A DNA stretch of 64,000 bases from Jaapia argillacea MUCL 33604 (lineage: Eukaryota > Basidiomycota > Agaricomycetes > Jaapiales > Jaapiaceae). The DNA lies in the NCBI GenBank assembly GCA_000697665.1, contig KL197731.1, positions 446,810 through 510,809 on the forward strand, written 5' to 3'. The translations under genes and the position numbers were made by a program. Positions 24,535 through 35,305 of this stretch are shown piece by piece. Under the pieces are notes generated by a model. The model did not search any database. It saw only the letters and a list, made by a program, of their open reading frames with translations, and was not told where the DNA came from. Position 1 is the first letter of the stretch. Every line of letters starts with the position of its first letter.

Positions 24535-25641
24535 CTAAGAATGAGGAGCCTGGGGAATTATCATCTCATAAGATGCTCGATGGGCCATGAGATTGTTGTA
24601 AGCCTTTTGCAAGGCTCTGAGAGTTTCTGTATACCTGGCCTGCAAAACCTGGAGTTGGACCTGATGAATCGAGATGATTTGGCAAATGGAGTTGGTGATT
24701 GGTCCGCTGACCATGTATGGACCAGCCATAGGCTCCAACGCCACCTCTATTGAACGCAGTACATGACTGGGTTGCCTGGGGTGATAGACATCCCTCCATG
24801 CCACAAATGGGTGCTGGTGTGGGGTATTAATGTGGTGACATTGGCAAGGAGTGAGTCCTAGCTGAGATGTCTCAGCGGCTGAAGATGTGTCAACAAAGCA
24901 CTCCAAAGATGTCAGTGAAATAAAGGCACTCACCAGAAGATAGTTTGAAATATAATCAATCACCAGGAGCCCAAGCAGAGGTCTCTCATAAGGGAATATG
25001 TATTGTGGTGGCATGTCGTCAGAGTGGCGAATAAACTCAGGAACATGGGTTTCAATTACCCACTGAAGTGATATATCCTAGAGGAACTGATTCAGAACAG
25101 AAGGAAGGTAGTGCAGGAAAAGGAACTCACCATGATCCCACAACTCTCTGACAGGTGTTCGACGCTTTGCCGGAGATCAACATGGGTATACCACGCCAGC
25201 CAGTGTGCAAAGGCATTATTGGAAACACCAGGGAACATTGCATCACAGAAATAGCCATGAACATGAGTCCAATTTGCTGGAATCTTTGTTGGATCGTTCC
25301 TGGTGAAGTCTGAGAAAAAGAAAGAGTAGAGGTTGGAGAAAACAGGATGGAGTTTGTACTCGGCGAGGCCAGACATCGCAGCCTCTCCCCACAAGATATT
25401 GCCAAGCGTCTGGACATCACTTAACACGAAGACGACATTTATGGCTGTGGATGCAAACTCACCAATTCAATGTGTATTCCCTTGATCCAGAGGAGGCGCT
25501 CCTCCACATTCTGACATCCAAAGGGATGTTTCTCAACATGGCCTGGAGGGCAGCGCGAAGCCATCCAGCAAGGGCGATGAAAAAATCTTGGATGTAGTTC
25601 CATGCATTTTGTGAGTTAACTAATTGCTTGTGCCAGCCCAC
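24535..25641 (-). CDS. unknown family, copy 1 (5' truncated)
   Basis: Four exons are readable on the minus strand. Exon 1 (to about 25459) contains NAWNYIQDFFIALAGWLRAA. Exon 2 (25420-25130) contains VQTLGNILWGEAAMSGL and FCDAMFPGVSNNAF. Exon 3 (about 25082-24938) contains LQWVIETHVPEFIRHSD and PLLGLLVIDYISNYLL. Exon 4 (about 24890-24535) contains PFVAWRDVYHP, VALEPMAGPYMVSGPI and a helical end finishing IIPQAPHS before the stop. GTGAGT donors and CTAG or TTCAG acceptors fit. No stop interrupts the readable part. Upstream of 25641 the sequence turns into the AT-rich repeat, so the 5' end is lost. No function is known; the protein looks soluble and mostly helical. A diverged paralogue lies at 27.8-28.9 kb. 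Confidence 0.6.
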
Positions 25642-25649
25642 CAGTCCCT

Positions 25650-25965
25650 GTAACCTTTATTTAATTGGACCTGGATTATAATCCACATACACATTACAAC
25701 ACAGCCTGATTTTTATCAATGGATTATAATCAGGCTGCATTGAAATGTGCTCCACCCCCATTTGTTGGGGGTAGCCTGGAAAAAATCGGAAAAAATCGGG
25801 AAAAATCGGAATAAAATTGCTACTAGGATAGGGCAGCAGTGGGGGCACTTTGGCGCTGTTTGGCAGGTCATGTGACCTGCCTAAATAGGTAAATTGATCA
25901 ATATGGCCTGGAAAAAAATCAGGAAAAATTAGGGAAAATATATTCATGTTGCTATGATGTCATGT
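25650..25965 (-). repeat. AT-rich interspersed repeat, inverted copy
   Basis: Reverse complement of the family at 1-260: the core here reads GGAAAAAATCGGAAAAAATC followed by GGCAGGTCATGTGACCTGCC-like sequence, itself a palindrome. One flank contains a small inverted repeat (CAGCCTGAT ... ATCAGGCTG, about 25698-25737) and a second (CCACCCCCA ... TGGGGG). These features suit a small foldback or MITE-like element. It abuts the 5' end of the gene at 24.5-25.6 kb and probably truncated it. Confidence 0.6.
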
Positions 25966-26148
25966 GATAGATCCACTATGCTTAGAATGGAAATTTCCAT
26001 GACAAACATTGAAAGTATTTGAAAACCTAATATGAACCAGATACTATACGGAATATTACTAAATTTGGAAATTTTGACATGTTAGGCTCAAAAGGTAGCC
26101 TGGACCTAGGGCTACCTAGATCTATCACTGTTTCACTTGTAGCATCAC

Positions 26149-26464
26149 NNNNNNNNNNNNNNNNNNNNNNNNNNNNNNNNNNNNNNNNNNNNNNNNNNNN
26201 NNNNNNNNNNNNNNNNNNNNNNNNNNNNNNNNNNNNNNNNNNNNNNNNNNNNNNNNNNNNNNNNNNNNNNNNNNNNNNNNNNNNNNNNNNNNNNNNNNNN
26301 NNNNNNNNNNNNNNNNNNNNNNNNNNNNNNNNNNNNNNNNNNNNNNNNNNNNNNNNNNNNNNNNNNNNNNNNNNNNNNNNNNNNNNNNNNNNNNNNNNNN
26401 NNNNNNNNNNNNNNNNNNNNNNNNNNNNNNNNNNNNNNNNNNNNNNNNNNNNNNNNNNNNNNNN
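26149..26464. other. assembly gap (316 N)
   Basis: An unbroken run of N. Translations across it are meaningless. Confidence 0.99.
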
Positions 26465-27295
26465 GTGAGTTTGCAAGACCAAATGACAATGTGTTGAGTG
26501 CCAAACCAATGACCATTTTTGGACACAAAACTTCCGTGTTTGGGAATTTTGGTTACCAAAGGCACGTCGAGGCTGCCGCACAGAACACAGACCACAGGCC
26601 TGTAGAATGGAGAGAATAAAAATCCAACTATCCCGATGGGACATGGTTGGTGACTAGAGTAAAGTCTTTGGAACAGATTTTTCCAAATTTCACTAAAAAT
26701 CCTCGCAAGCAACAATTTCCGACCATCTATGGACTCGGCAAAAATTCCAGCCCAAACAATTTGAAGGCATGGCCATTTTATATGTTTTCCCCAGCGAAGG
26801 TGAATGTGGATCTGTCACCGTTGACTCTCCACCATCCTGACTACATTTCTGTTGTGACCGCTTGTGACCTTGGCTCTTATCTGTCGTCACCATCAAATCT
26901 TCTTGGGTTCTTGGCTGCATTTGGGTACCAAATTATACAGACAAACATCAGCCACTGACACGGTGGCGCTGGAAAATCCTCATTGCATTGCGCCTCCCCA
27001 CTACAAGGCAAAGAAAGTTGAAAAGTGTTGCATTTAAAATTTGTTCTGTGTTTTGCCAGAGGTACAGTGGGTGGAATTAGGTATGGATACCTGTTCTAGG
27101 GTCTCCTAGATAGGGGCTACAATCCTAGATACTTATATCAACATTCCTGCAATATCTTTTCCTCACCGAAAATATTCTCAAAAGGTGGAAATCAGTCATT
27201 TGATAGATGGTCGGATGTGCCAGTGATGTGAGATGACTCATATTGGATCCTTGGAAGTTGGAACCACAATCCTAGATGCTCACAATGTCCATTTT
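26465..27295. other. no supported gene
   Basis: A plus-strand frame of 103 codons at 26647-26958 is the longest, but it has no recognisable features and no splice context. From about 27233 the sequence enters the inverted-repeat arm described next. Confidence 0.35.
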
Positions 27296-27882
27296 GGCAA
27301 CTTCACTTTTACTGAAAATGCACAGTTGACAAACCAATTTGAGATTTGCCAGGCTATCGGGAAAGGCATGGTGGTAAAGACATTCATTCCAGAGGCCCCT
27401 CATATAGATCCATGACCTGAGATAGTTGGTTTGTGACGACTGCAAGTTTCAGTTTTCACCAACTTTACATCTAAGGCTCACTAACAATCCTGTTTCTCCA
27501 ACCACTTCCAACCATGATAGACTGTATGAGACTGGTTGGCTCAATCATACAAAGGTGAATTATTCAAAGGCTTGATCATTGAAAGATAGACAAAGGTATG
27601 GTTAGTCAATGTGAGCCAGATACTCAAAGCTAAGTCACTCAACCCATCTCAGGCAGTCTGTCATGGATGGAAGTGGTTGGAGAAACAGGATTGTCAGCAA
27701 ACCTCAGATGTAAAGTTGGTGAAAACTGAAACTTGCAGTCGTCTCAAACCAACTATCTCAGGTCATGGATCTATATGAGGGGCCTCTGGAATGAATGTCT
27801 TTACCACCATGCCTTTCCCGATAGCCTGGCAAATCTCAAATTGGTTTGTCAACTGTGCATTTTCGGTAAAAGTGAAGTTGCC
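27296..27882. repeat. large inverted repeat (foldback)
   Basis: The left arm (about 27296-27528) and right arm (about 27651-27882) are reverse complements with only a handful of differences, separated by about 120 bases. Both arms contain the terminal exon of the unknown gene family (TENAQLTNQFEICQAIGKGM in both orientations). The right arm is the native 3' end of the minus-strand gene; the left arm is an inverted copy. Transcription through both would give a hairpin RNA of about 230 base pairs. Confidence 0.9.
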
Positions 27883-28860
27883 ATTCTCCATCCAATGCAT
27901 CTATTGACTCTATGAGTTCCTTGGAAGTGTCCACGAATCAGGTAACATTTTCCAGCTGGAGCTTCATGATCTTGTGGAGAGCATTTGTTGTGGTGCCATC
28001 GGTCATTTTGGGAGAAATGGGAGGAATGGAGATGGCTGAGGCATGGAAGAGCAGCCAAGAGGGACGCAAGTGTGTGGAGGATGAGAGTGGGAGGCCCAAC
28101 CTTCTGTAAGCTCTCGCCAAGATGAGTTGTAATGAAGCTCCTCCACTGACTATAATTGACATTAAATATATGAATGTGACGAATCAAGCAAGCAACTCAC
28201 ATAGTCTGACTGGGACTCAACATCAAATCCCATGAGTTCCAATTCCCACAGAAAGGCATTTTACCCAGCAATGGGCGAGAACCATTCTGCTGGAGGAAGT
28301 CAGGAACCCTCCCAGCGATGACCCAGTCCATTGAAGCCTCCTAGAAATAACTCATGAACTCAGAATATTGTCAGGGGACCAAGAATTACTCACCAACATG
28401 CCTGTAGCCATCATCAGCTTGTGGACGCTGTCCCTGAGATTGGGTTGATCCCACCAAAACGGCAGTTGGAGATACTGAATAGAATCTGGACAGGTGAACG
28501 GTTCAATTGCAAGAACTGAGGAGATAGATTCCCAGCTGATCAGGACATTGAGGTTGCTTGGCATGTCATAGGAGAAAAAGAAAGCGTAGACTTCATCTTG
28601 ACAGGCCGTACCCCATACCACATTTCCCAAAGTCTTTAACGCCAAAATCCATGTAAATGGCGAATGTGGGGAAGACGTACCAACTCCAATCTCATACCCA
28701 AAACCCAGCAAGCCCTGATCTCCTCATCCAAACAACCCTGTGGATGGAGGAGAACATAGGTTCGGATTGCTCTATGCAATCGATCGGTGAGGGAGTTGAA
28801 AACCTGGGGAGTTGGAATAGTCCGTACAAGGTCTTCAGATGATCACCTTCTGTGGGGGGA
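27763..28860 (-). pseudogene. unknown family, copy 2
   Basis: A diverged paralogue of the 24.5-25.6 kb gene with the same exon design. An upstream exon (about 28860-28700) reads VFNSLTDRLHRAIRTYVLL. The next has LKTLGNVVWGTACQDEVYAF, matching LGNILWGEAA in copy 1, and ends in GM before a GTGAGT donor exactly as copy 1 does. The next exon begins MDWVIAGRVPDFLQQNGS, matching WVIETHVPEF of copy 1, and also ends at a GTGAGT donor. The last part lies in the right arm of the inverted repeat and ends IPEAPHIDP, close to the IIPQAPHS end of copy 1. The stretch between about 28160 and 27900 does not give one clean frame, so I call it a pseudogene. Function unknown. Confidence 0.5.
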
Positions 28861-29100
28861 ATGATCTTCTCCAGAATCTTTATGCAGAGGGGTCACATCT
28901 TCACCAAGTGAGTCATTGGATTCACAAGTCTGAGATCCATTATGCCAAGGTGTGAAGAATCTGCTGGAGAGTGATGCAACTGCTGACAAGTGATGCAAAG
29001 TTGCCTTGCTGAGATTTGAAAAGCCGGCCTGATCGCCAGATGATCAAGACAGCAAACGATCATTTCAACAATTGAACAAATCATCATTGTATCTATCTAT
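28861..29100. other. short flank between unknown gene and KDZ transposase
   Basis: No gene is seen. A short CTAT tandem run (TATCTATCTATCTATAC, about 29089-29106) overlaps the stop region of the transposase. Confidence 0.4.
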
Positions 29101-32100
29101 CTATACATCATCCTCGGCACCACTGGAGGACTGTGATTGCTGATCCTCAGAGTCTGAGTCGACCAGATCCTGAAACTCCTTCACCAATCTGTTGACGTGA
29201 AAATCAGCTAAAATTGGGTGAGGATGCATGAGCTTGGCCTCTTCAAACTGAGTACGGGTGGTACGAGCAAAACAATACCACATGTGACACTGACGAGCGG
29301 CGTATGCTTCATGGCCGGGTATGGGGGAATGATGCTCTGCCCTCCTCCTCCAAGTGTCCCCATGATAATTGAAGTAATTGCAGACCCAATCCATCTCGTT
29401 GATGATGAATGTGAGCTCTTCCTGCCAGCGATCTCTCATGGCCTTTGCACGGAGCCAATGAAGCCTGACAACTTGTGGAATGTCAGCTTGGCCAGTCTCA
29501 TGGCGATCCATTTCTTGGTGGCACTCACAATCTGTCAGATGTTTCCCCTTATTCTGGCCATTGCCGAGGCCCCAAATCCAGGGCAAAACTTTGTTGCAAT
29601 TTCCTCTTTCACTTGGGTCATCGATTATCCCTGTGTTCACCCTGCAGTCGCTCTTCTTGAGGATCTGGTATTTTTCGAGGGTGTGAGAAGATGCTCCTAG
29701 CCAGACCATTGCCTTTCAACATTGTGCATAAATTTGTGTGTGTTTTTGCACAATGCCGTCCTGCTGAGAAATACGTCCCTAAGTGCAGGTTTTCTTTGAT
29801 TGACTTTTGTAATGCTGAACATACTTGTGGAAGATGTAAGACTTGTTGCTGAGGGCTATCTGGATCTGCTGGAGAGTGTCATTGGCCTGTCCCTTCCTCA
29901 GGCAGAGTTCTTGTTTGGCAAGCCTTTTCAGGGCACTACCATTGCAAGCGTCTGGGCCAATGCTCGAAGGAAGGGAGATGGGTAGTTTCTCAGCAGGTGT
30001 TTTGGAGGAATCTGTGTGGTATCTGTCAAGGTCGATTTCCAGTTTGGTGATCTTGCCGTCAAGGTCAAGGTTGTCAAATTGAGTTCCAAACTCAATTCCG
30101 GTGTCTGGATCATCACCAATGCTGTTGGCGATCTGACCAAGATACTTCGGCAAGGTGTCATTAAAGGTTGAAATTCGGTCACGAAGTCGGCGACGGTGAT
30201 CTTCTATGCTGTTCATTTGGGCAATCGTTGGGTGCCGACCCAGCCTTCTCACCTCCACTGCAAGCTCCAACCTTTGGCAAATATCAGCTGCCAAATGAGG
30301 AGACTAGGAATATTCACTCACTGCACCTCCTGAATGCGTATTCTGCTGGACAACCAACTTGCAGAACCTTGACTGGGGGTTGAGTCCATTCCTTCCTCTT
30401 TAGTAAGCTGGAGCTGAATTTCTGATTTTGTGGGAGCTGGATTTATTCTTAGCGGGGTACTCGCATGAATTGGCAAACAAAGGACTCACCCTCCTTCACG
30501 GTGGGAGCGTCAATGTCCATTGCTGCAATGTTGAAGCTACAAGACTCCTGGGCCTTTGATTCATCATCACTCCAGGTCTTTATTTCCTCCTGGGTTGACA
30601 CTCGGCTGATGTCACAGAAGCCTGCAGTGCTTATTGCAACTCCGTCCACAGCTTTCACATACTTTTTCAGCAGTGAAAGGACTGGGTAGAGGTTGTCAGC
30701 CTCCCATCCACAGATGACCAAAATGGCACACACCAATATTCAACATTTTCCTCCAGTTATTTTGGCTTGTGTGGATGTCGAGGGTCTCCGCCCGATGATT
30801 GTTCCCCATTGCTCGGCAGCTTGATGCAATCTTGTTAAGATTTGACCAAAGGGTTTCAATCACCTCGCCGTTGACCTGACCGGCCCTGGGAATGTAGTTC
30901 AGCAAATACCTCGGAGTGCACGAATCTTAATGACCATGCACATGGAACAAAAGGTTGATGGCAAACTGGCAGTTGATGTTGTACAGAGACATCACCAAGC
31001 ACAAGCCATCCACCCCTCCCATGGTATGCAGGAGGGATTGGGTGAATGTGTAGTCCTTGTTCATTTGTCTATGATCAAGATTTCTCGGCGAACAGGTCAT
31101 TGAGTAGTTGAGAAGCACAAATCTTTCACCTTTCTGAAAGTTTAGGATGGAATGAGGGCAGAAAGCCCTGTGTCGCCACAAGCAGCAGCCCCAATGCCAG
31201 TCACCTGAAGATTCTTGGATCCCATGTTGCCTTGAGTCACAGCCTGATGATTGTGACATGTTCCCCCCTGGCATGATGTCAGGAGATTGAACTGACGAGG
31301 TGAGGTTGTACATACTGGTGGATTGTCAATTGAAGCCCTGATAGAGGCTTTGTAATCCTGATCCCCCACCATAAAACCCCCTCCCTCCATGAGGGGAACA
31401 TTGATGTATTTTTGGACCATCTGCTCAGCTTTCATATTCCCATCCAAGTTGATGATTCGAGTGTAGAGATAACTACGCCTGAGTGAATTCAGCAGACGGT
31501 CACCTGACATGAATGTGTCCCACCTTTTCCCATTGTCCTTCCAATCACTAGGTAAGTTGATTCCTGGTTGAGGGCAGGCAGCACACCAGAGCGCAAGATC
31601 GCCGGGTCCAACAACTCTCACCAGGCCATGACCAAAACCATGCCATTTCATAACCTTGAGATATCTCCACTGGCAAACGACATGCATGAATTCTCTGTAC
31701 TGATCTTAGAAAATAAGTCACATTCAGTTTGTGACGAGTTGAGATCCACGTACTTGGGCCAAATGTGGAAACGACGGCTTGGTCGCCTGCTGAATGGTTT
31801 GGTAGTATTCCCTAGCATTGGTTTTACATTCCAGGTTATGGATGTAAAATTGTCGAGAACCTGAAAAGTAAAGCCCTTCTTTGGGCGCTTAACGCTCCCA
31901 GGATAAATCACCAAGTCCAAGAGCTGGAGGAACTCCAACTTGCGTTTCCCACAATTACAAAAATGAACCACAACCTCATGAATGCCCGACACATTGACGA
32001 TTGTAAAATTCCTCCCATTTCCTTTGGTGCTCAGTGGGGCGAGAAGTTCTGCATTGGTGAGTAAGTGGTGGAGTTCAGTCACGGACTTCCACTCCTCCAC

Positions 32101-33008
32101 ATCATCCTCCTCATCCTCCCAAATCTCATGCTCATCACCATCCCCCTCCTCATCCTCTAGGAATGGATCATCCTCGTCCGGTGCATCTTCTACGTTGCTT
32201 GGCGAGAAGTGCCAATGCTGGATGGTGCTGGTGAACTGGGAGGATTGAACTGGAGGATGGAATGGAAACAGGATCAACGTTGCAATTTGATTCTAAGTCA
32301 TCAGACGTGTGGCCATCCCCCTGCCCGTCAGCAGGGTATGGAAGAAACTCTGGCGATTGAAGGCCAACCTGTTCCCTGGTGGTCTGGGTAGTTTGCAGAT
32401 AAGTGTTTCCTGGACATTCTCCCCCTCCATGTCCAAGATGAATGCAAACCCCAACCTGCCAAAGCCAACTGGTAGAGAAGTGATCGTCCTTCCAAATCTC
32501 CACCCGATGGAAGGGATGCGACATTTGAGCATCCCTGCAGCAATCTGGGCAGAACAGTGGATGACCAAAGCACTGCAGACATTGCCACAATCCAGGCTCA
32601 CCACAGTGATGGCAGCAGCCATCTAAGGGACATGCTTCTCCAGACAGCAGAGTATGGAGGAAGATGGGGGCCTTCTTCCATTCTCTCGTCATATCATTTG
32701 GAGTCTGTTCAAAACATCCTTGTCAGTCATCTCAGCCATCACATGCAACGCCATACCTTCTGTGTGCTTGACAGCAAGGAAGGGATAGGATCCATCTGCG
32801 CTGCATCGTGTTGCAAAGAGTCCTCTCTTGATTGCCAGTCCCGTGAAGGGGTGCCCCATCCCGATTTACTAGGGCTAACCATCCCATCATCGTCAGTTCC
32901 CTGCACCAACACCGTTTTCCACCTTGTAGCACCCTTCACCATCCTTTTTCTCGTTATCTTCTTTAATGGGGCCTTGCCAGTGAATCTGATGCCCTTTTGA
33001 CAAGCCAT
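29101..33008 (-). pseudogene. KDZ transposase 1 with CxC2 cysteine cluster
   Basis: A DNA transposase of the KDZ class. It starts at 33008 (MACQKGIRFTGKAPLKK); a 52-base intron leads to TPNDMTREWKKAPIF. The CxC2-type zinc cluster follows (CPLDGCCHHCGEPG, CLQCFGHPLFCPDCC). Next come FTIVNVSGIHEVVVHFCNC, CAACPQPGINLP and the first catalytic motif NLDGNMKAEQM of the RNase H fold (near 31430), then NLQVTGIGAAACGDTGL. The second acidic position reads LYNINCQF where the family has YDIxCQ, so a catalytic Asp is Asn (G-to-A). The third is kept (GEVIETLW). The C-terminal helical part (ALKRLAKQELCLRKGQAND, 29779-30294) and the final exon (29101-29709, WQEELTFIINEMDW) are present. A frameshift lies near 31155. 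It probably cuts and pastes DNA when whole; this copy looks dead. Several upstream genes may be its cargo. Confidence 0.88.
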
Positions 33009-33059
33009 GGTAGATAGAGGGAAATTGAAAATAGCCAGAGAACAGAGAGGTTGGCAGAA

Positions 33060-34570
33060 GCTTGATTCAATGGCGCTTGACAAGGTGAAGACTAACTACT
33101 GCTACTACTCCTGGCGTGGCAGTAATGGTCAGTATCTCGATGAACTGGTGTTTCCCTGTTTGATATGTCTGCAATGCTGGTGTAGACCAACAACCAATCA
33201 ATATCCATCCCATCCGCCAACAAGGCTTCTCGACCCCTGCGACCATATGCATATGGTCAAGGATGAATGACCCTCAGTATCACGTTCATGATGGCCATTG
33301 AATGGATTGTGTCATTCAACCATTGATCCACACCCAAATGGCGGGCTTTTGCATTCAACATCGCCGAGACACCGAGCGAACTCACTGGACCCTTAAGAAC
33401 TCGACTTGTCACCAGACAACATAGGCATGGAAACTTGCAAAACATACCTGATGACCGAGTTGAAACCAAGCCAGGCTGAAGTTGAGGACCCCAGGCATGA
33501 CCTCATACTGACTGGCGGGAGCTTTGAAGCACGCTGGGTTGTTTTGCCAGCTTCCACACTTCCCTGGGACTTGAGGTTTTCCAGAAGTCCCAATGAGTGG
33601 ATTCAGGCTCGAAGCAGTGCGAAACATAGCCATCTTTTGCTATGAGATGTGCCAAAAACAAGGAGTGAGACAGGAAACATACCTGCCAAGACCAGCAGAG
33701 GAGTGAGGGAAGCTGCCACATCAGCACCATGCCAGTGAAGTTGACAATCACAAAAGGGTCCTTGCAAATGGGGAGATCACTGGTAAACAGTGGGGAAATA
33801 GGGCTTCCATCCCCTCTTCTTTCTTTCGATTCATCCCTGTCTGCCTGCTGGATCCAGCGTGTACTTGTGGCCACTCCAATCAAGGGAGACTTGAGAGGAT
33901 CAGGAATTATCCAGCAGCTTAGAAATGAAACTCACTGGGGTGAGTGAATGCCTCATAGATGACACTGGCCATCCATTGGCATTCACCAACGATTGAGGCA
34001 GGCAGCACTGGTAATGCAGGGTACAGCGATAATTGGGGCTCAAGCTTGCACAAGAAAAGATGGTAAAGATATTCAGCGACCTGAGCTTCGAATGCCATTG
34101 CAGAGTGAAAATGAGCAAGGTTGGGTGGAGTCATGGATGTAATGGAGTAAAAGGTTTGATGAGAGACACAAGAGGTTTTGCCGACGCAGGAACTATTGAG
34201 AGCTTGTTGCAAGATTTGATGGCGATTTGAGATGAAGTTTCCAGGCGATTCATTGTCGATTTCAACTTCATATCCAGCAATCTGGAAACCAGGGAATAGT
34301 TTTGTGTCCTTTTGACCAGATGCATTCGATATGGTGCATTCCTGCAACAGTGACCTGTCAAATTTGCGTGGGACCATCCATCAAGGCATCAACTTTGTGT
34401 CTGGCAATGAGACATGAATTTAATTCAGGTGTGCTTTTGTGAAGGCTAAGCAGCCATGGTGTATTCCAAGAAACACAAATGTCAAGGCCGAAGCCAGCTG
34501 AAAGTACATAGGTATTCGTGGACCATTTTCGCACTGGCCTGTCCACATGTGTTTGCGTGAGTTTGGCCAT
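33060..34570 (-). pseudogene. dioxygenase-like unknown protein, C-terminus cut off
   Basis: Starts at 34570 (MAKLTQTHVDRPV). Readable exons include LSAGFGLDICVSWNTPWLL, IAGYEVEIDNESPGNFI, LYHLFLCKLEPQLSLYP and ECQWMASVIYEAF, then DPFVIVNFTGMVLMWQLP, PGVLNFSLAWFQLGH and SMAIMNVILRVIHP, joined by GTGAGT and GTATGT introns. It then reaches ISNRETPVHRDT (HRD at about 33142-33134). The His-x-Asp in this setting is the look of the iron-binding pair of 2-oxoglutarate/Fe(II) dioxygenases of the double-stranded beta-helix fold, related in layout to TET/JBP enzymes. That assignment is inference. The expected distal histidine and arginine are absent because coding stops about 100 bases later, just before the KDZ transposase start at 33008. 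The transposon edge probably lies here. Stops and frame changes between exons suggest a pseudogene. Confidence 0.5.
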
Positions 34571-35305
34571 TCCTTAAATGAAGGTCAACACTCAATTTAC
34601 CTCTTGTCAACATTCTGCTCCTAACACAGCAAGATTACTTCATCATTTCCCAACAATAAGGAAGGACTTGTAGATAGCAACAGGCATCAAGGCCTCAGTT
34701 GAAGACCCCCAGCTGCATCGTGCGATGAGGTGTCCACAATTGATTGCGAGTTCCACCCTGCTTCACACTTATCGTGCACCGAAGTGTCCACATTTGATTG
34801 TGAGTTCCACCCTTCTTGCTCGCCCCATTTTTTAGTCCTTCGACCCCAAAATTATCTATGGTGGAATGAAAGGAAGCGGCACTATCCCTTTGATTCAATT
34901 GTTTTCGTCACTGAGCTTCAAATACTTAAAGTCCAGGCTTCAAATACTTAAAGTCCAGGCTTCAAGTGATTGAAGTCCAGGTTTGTGCCAATGTTGCCCT
35001 TTGACCTTTGTGCTTCCGGAAAGTGATTGAAGCCTCCCTGAAGTGGGTGTCTCAATTGTCTCTAGTAATTCTGACGTCCCCACAATAGCTTTCATAGGTG
35101 AACTCCATACATTGTCACCTGAGGAGCCTTTGCATTGATCGCAAGGAACTGGTATTCGATGGCATCGACCTGACCCGAGTCCTGCCTATCTGGATACCTG
35201 TGTGAACTCCAAATCTTCAGCTATGGGCCTGTCTGTTTGTCAACCATCGGCTAACCTTGTGTCTTCCATATTCATTTCTCCCCCTCTACTCTTTCACCAC
35301 GTATT
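34571..35305. promoter_or_regulatory. divergent intergenic region with short direct repeats
   Basis: Lies between the dioxygenase-like gene (-) and the HMG-like gene (+). It contains two copies of a block of about 50 bases with GTGTCCACA(A/T)TTGATTG (34731-34770 and 34781-34820), and two to three copies of a 23-base unit around CTTCAAATACTTAAAGTCC (about 34916-34985). These repeats are candidates for protein-binding or transposase-binding sites; no direct evidence. Confidence 0.4.

Noticed and set aside
26079-26715. Frames spanning the first run of N
   Set aside because: They are created by the unknown bases.
26647-26958. A 103-codon plus-strand frame after the gap
   Set aside because: No domain, no splice context and no paralogue; the length is compatible with chance.
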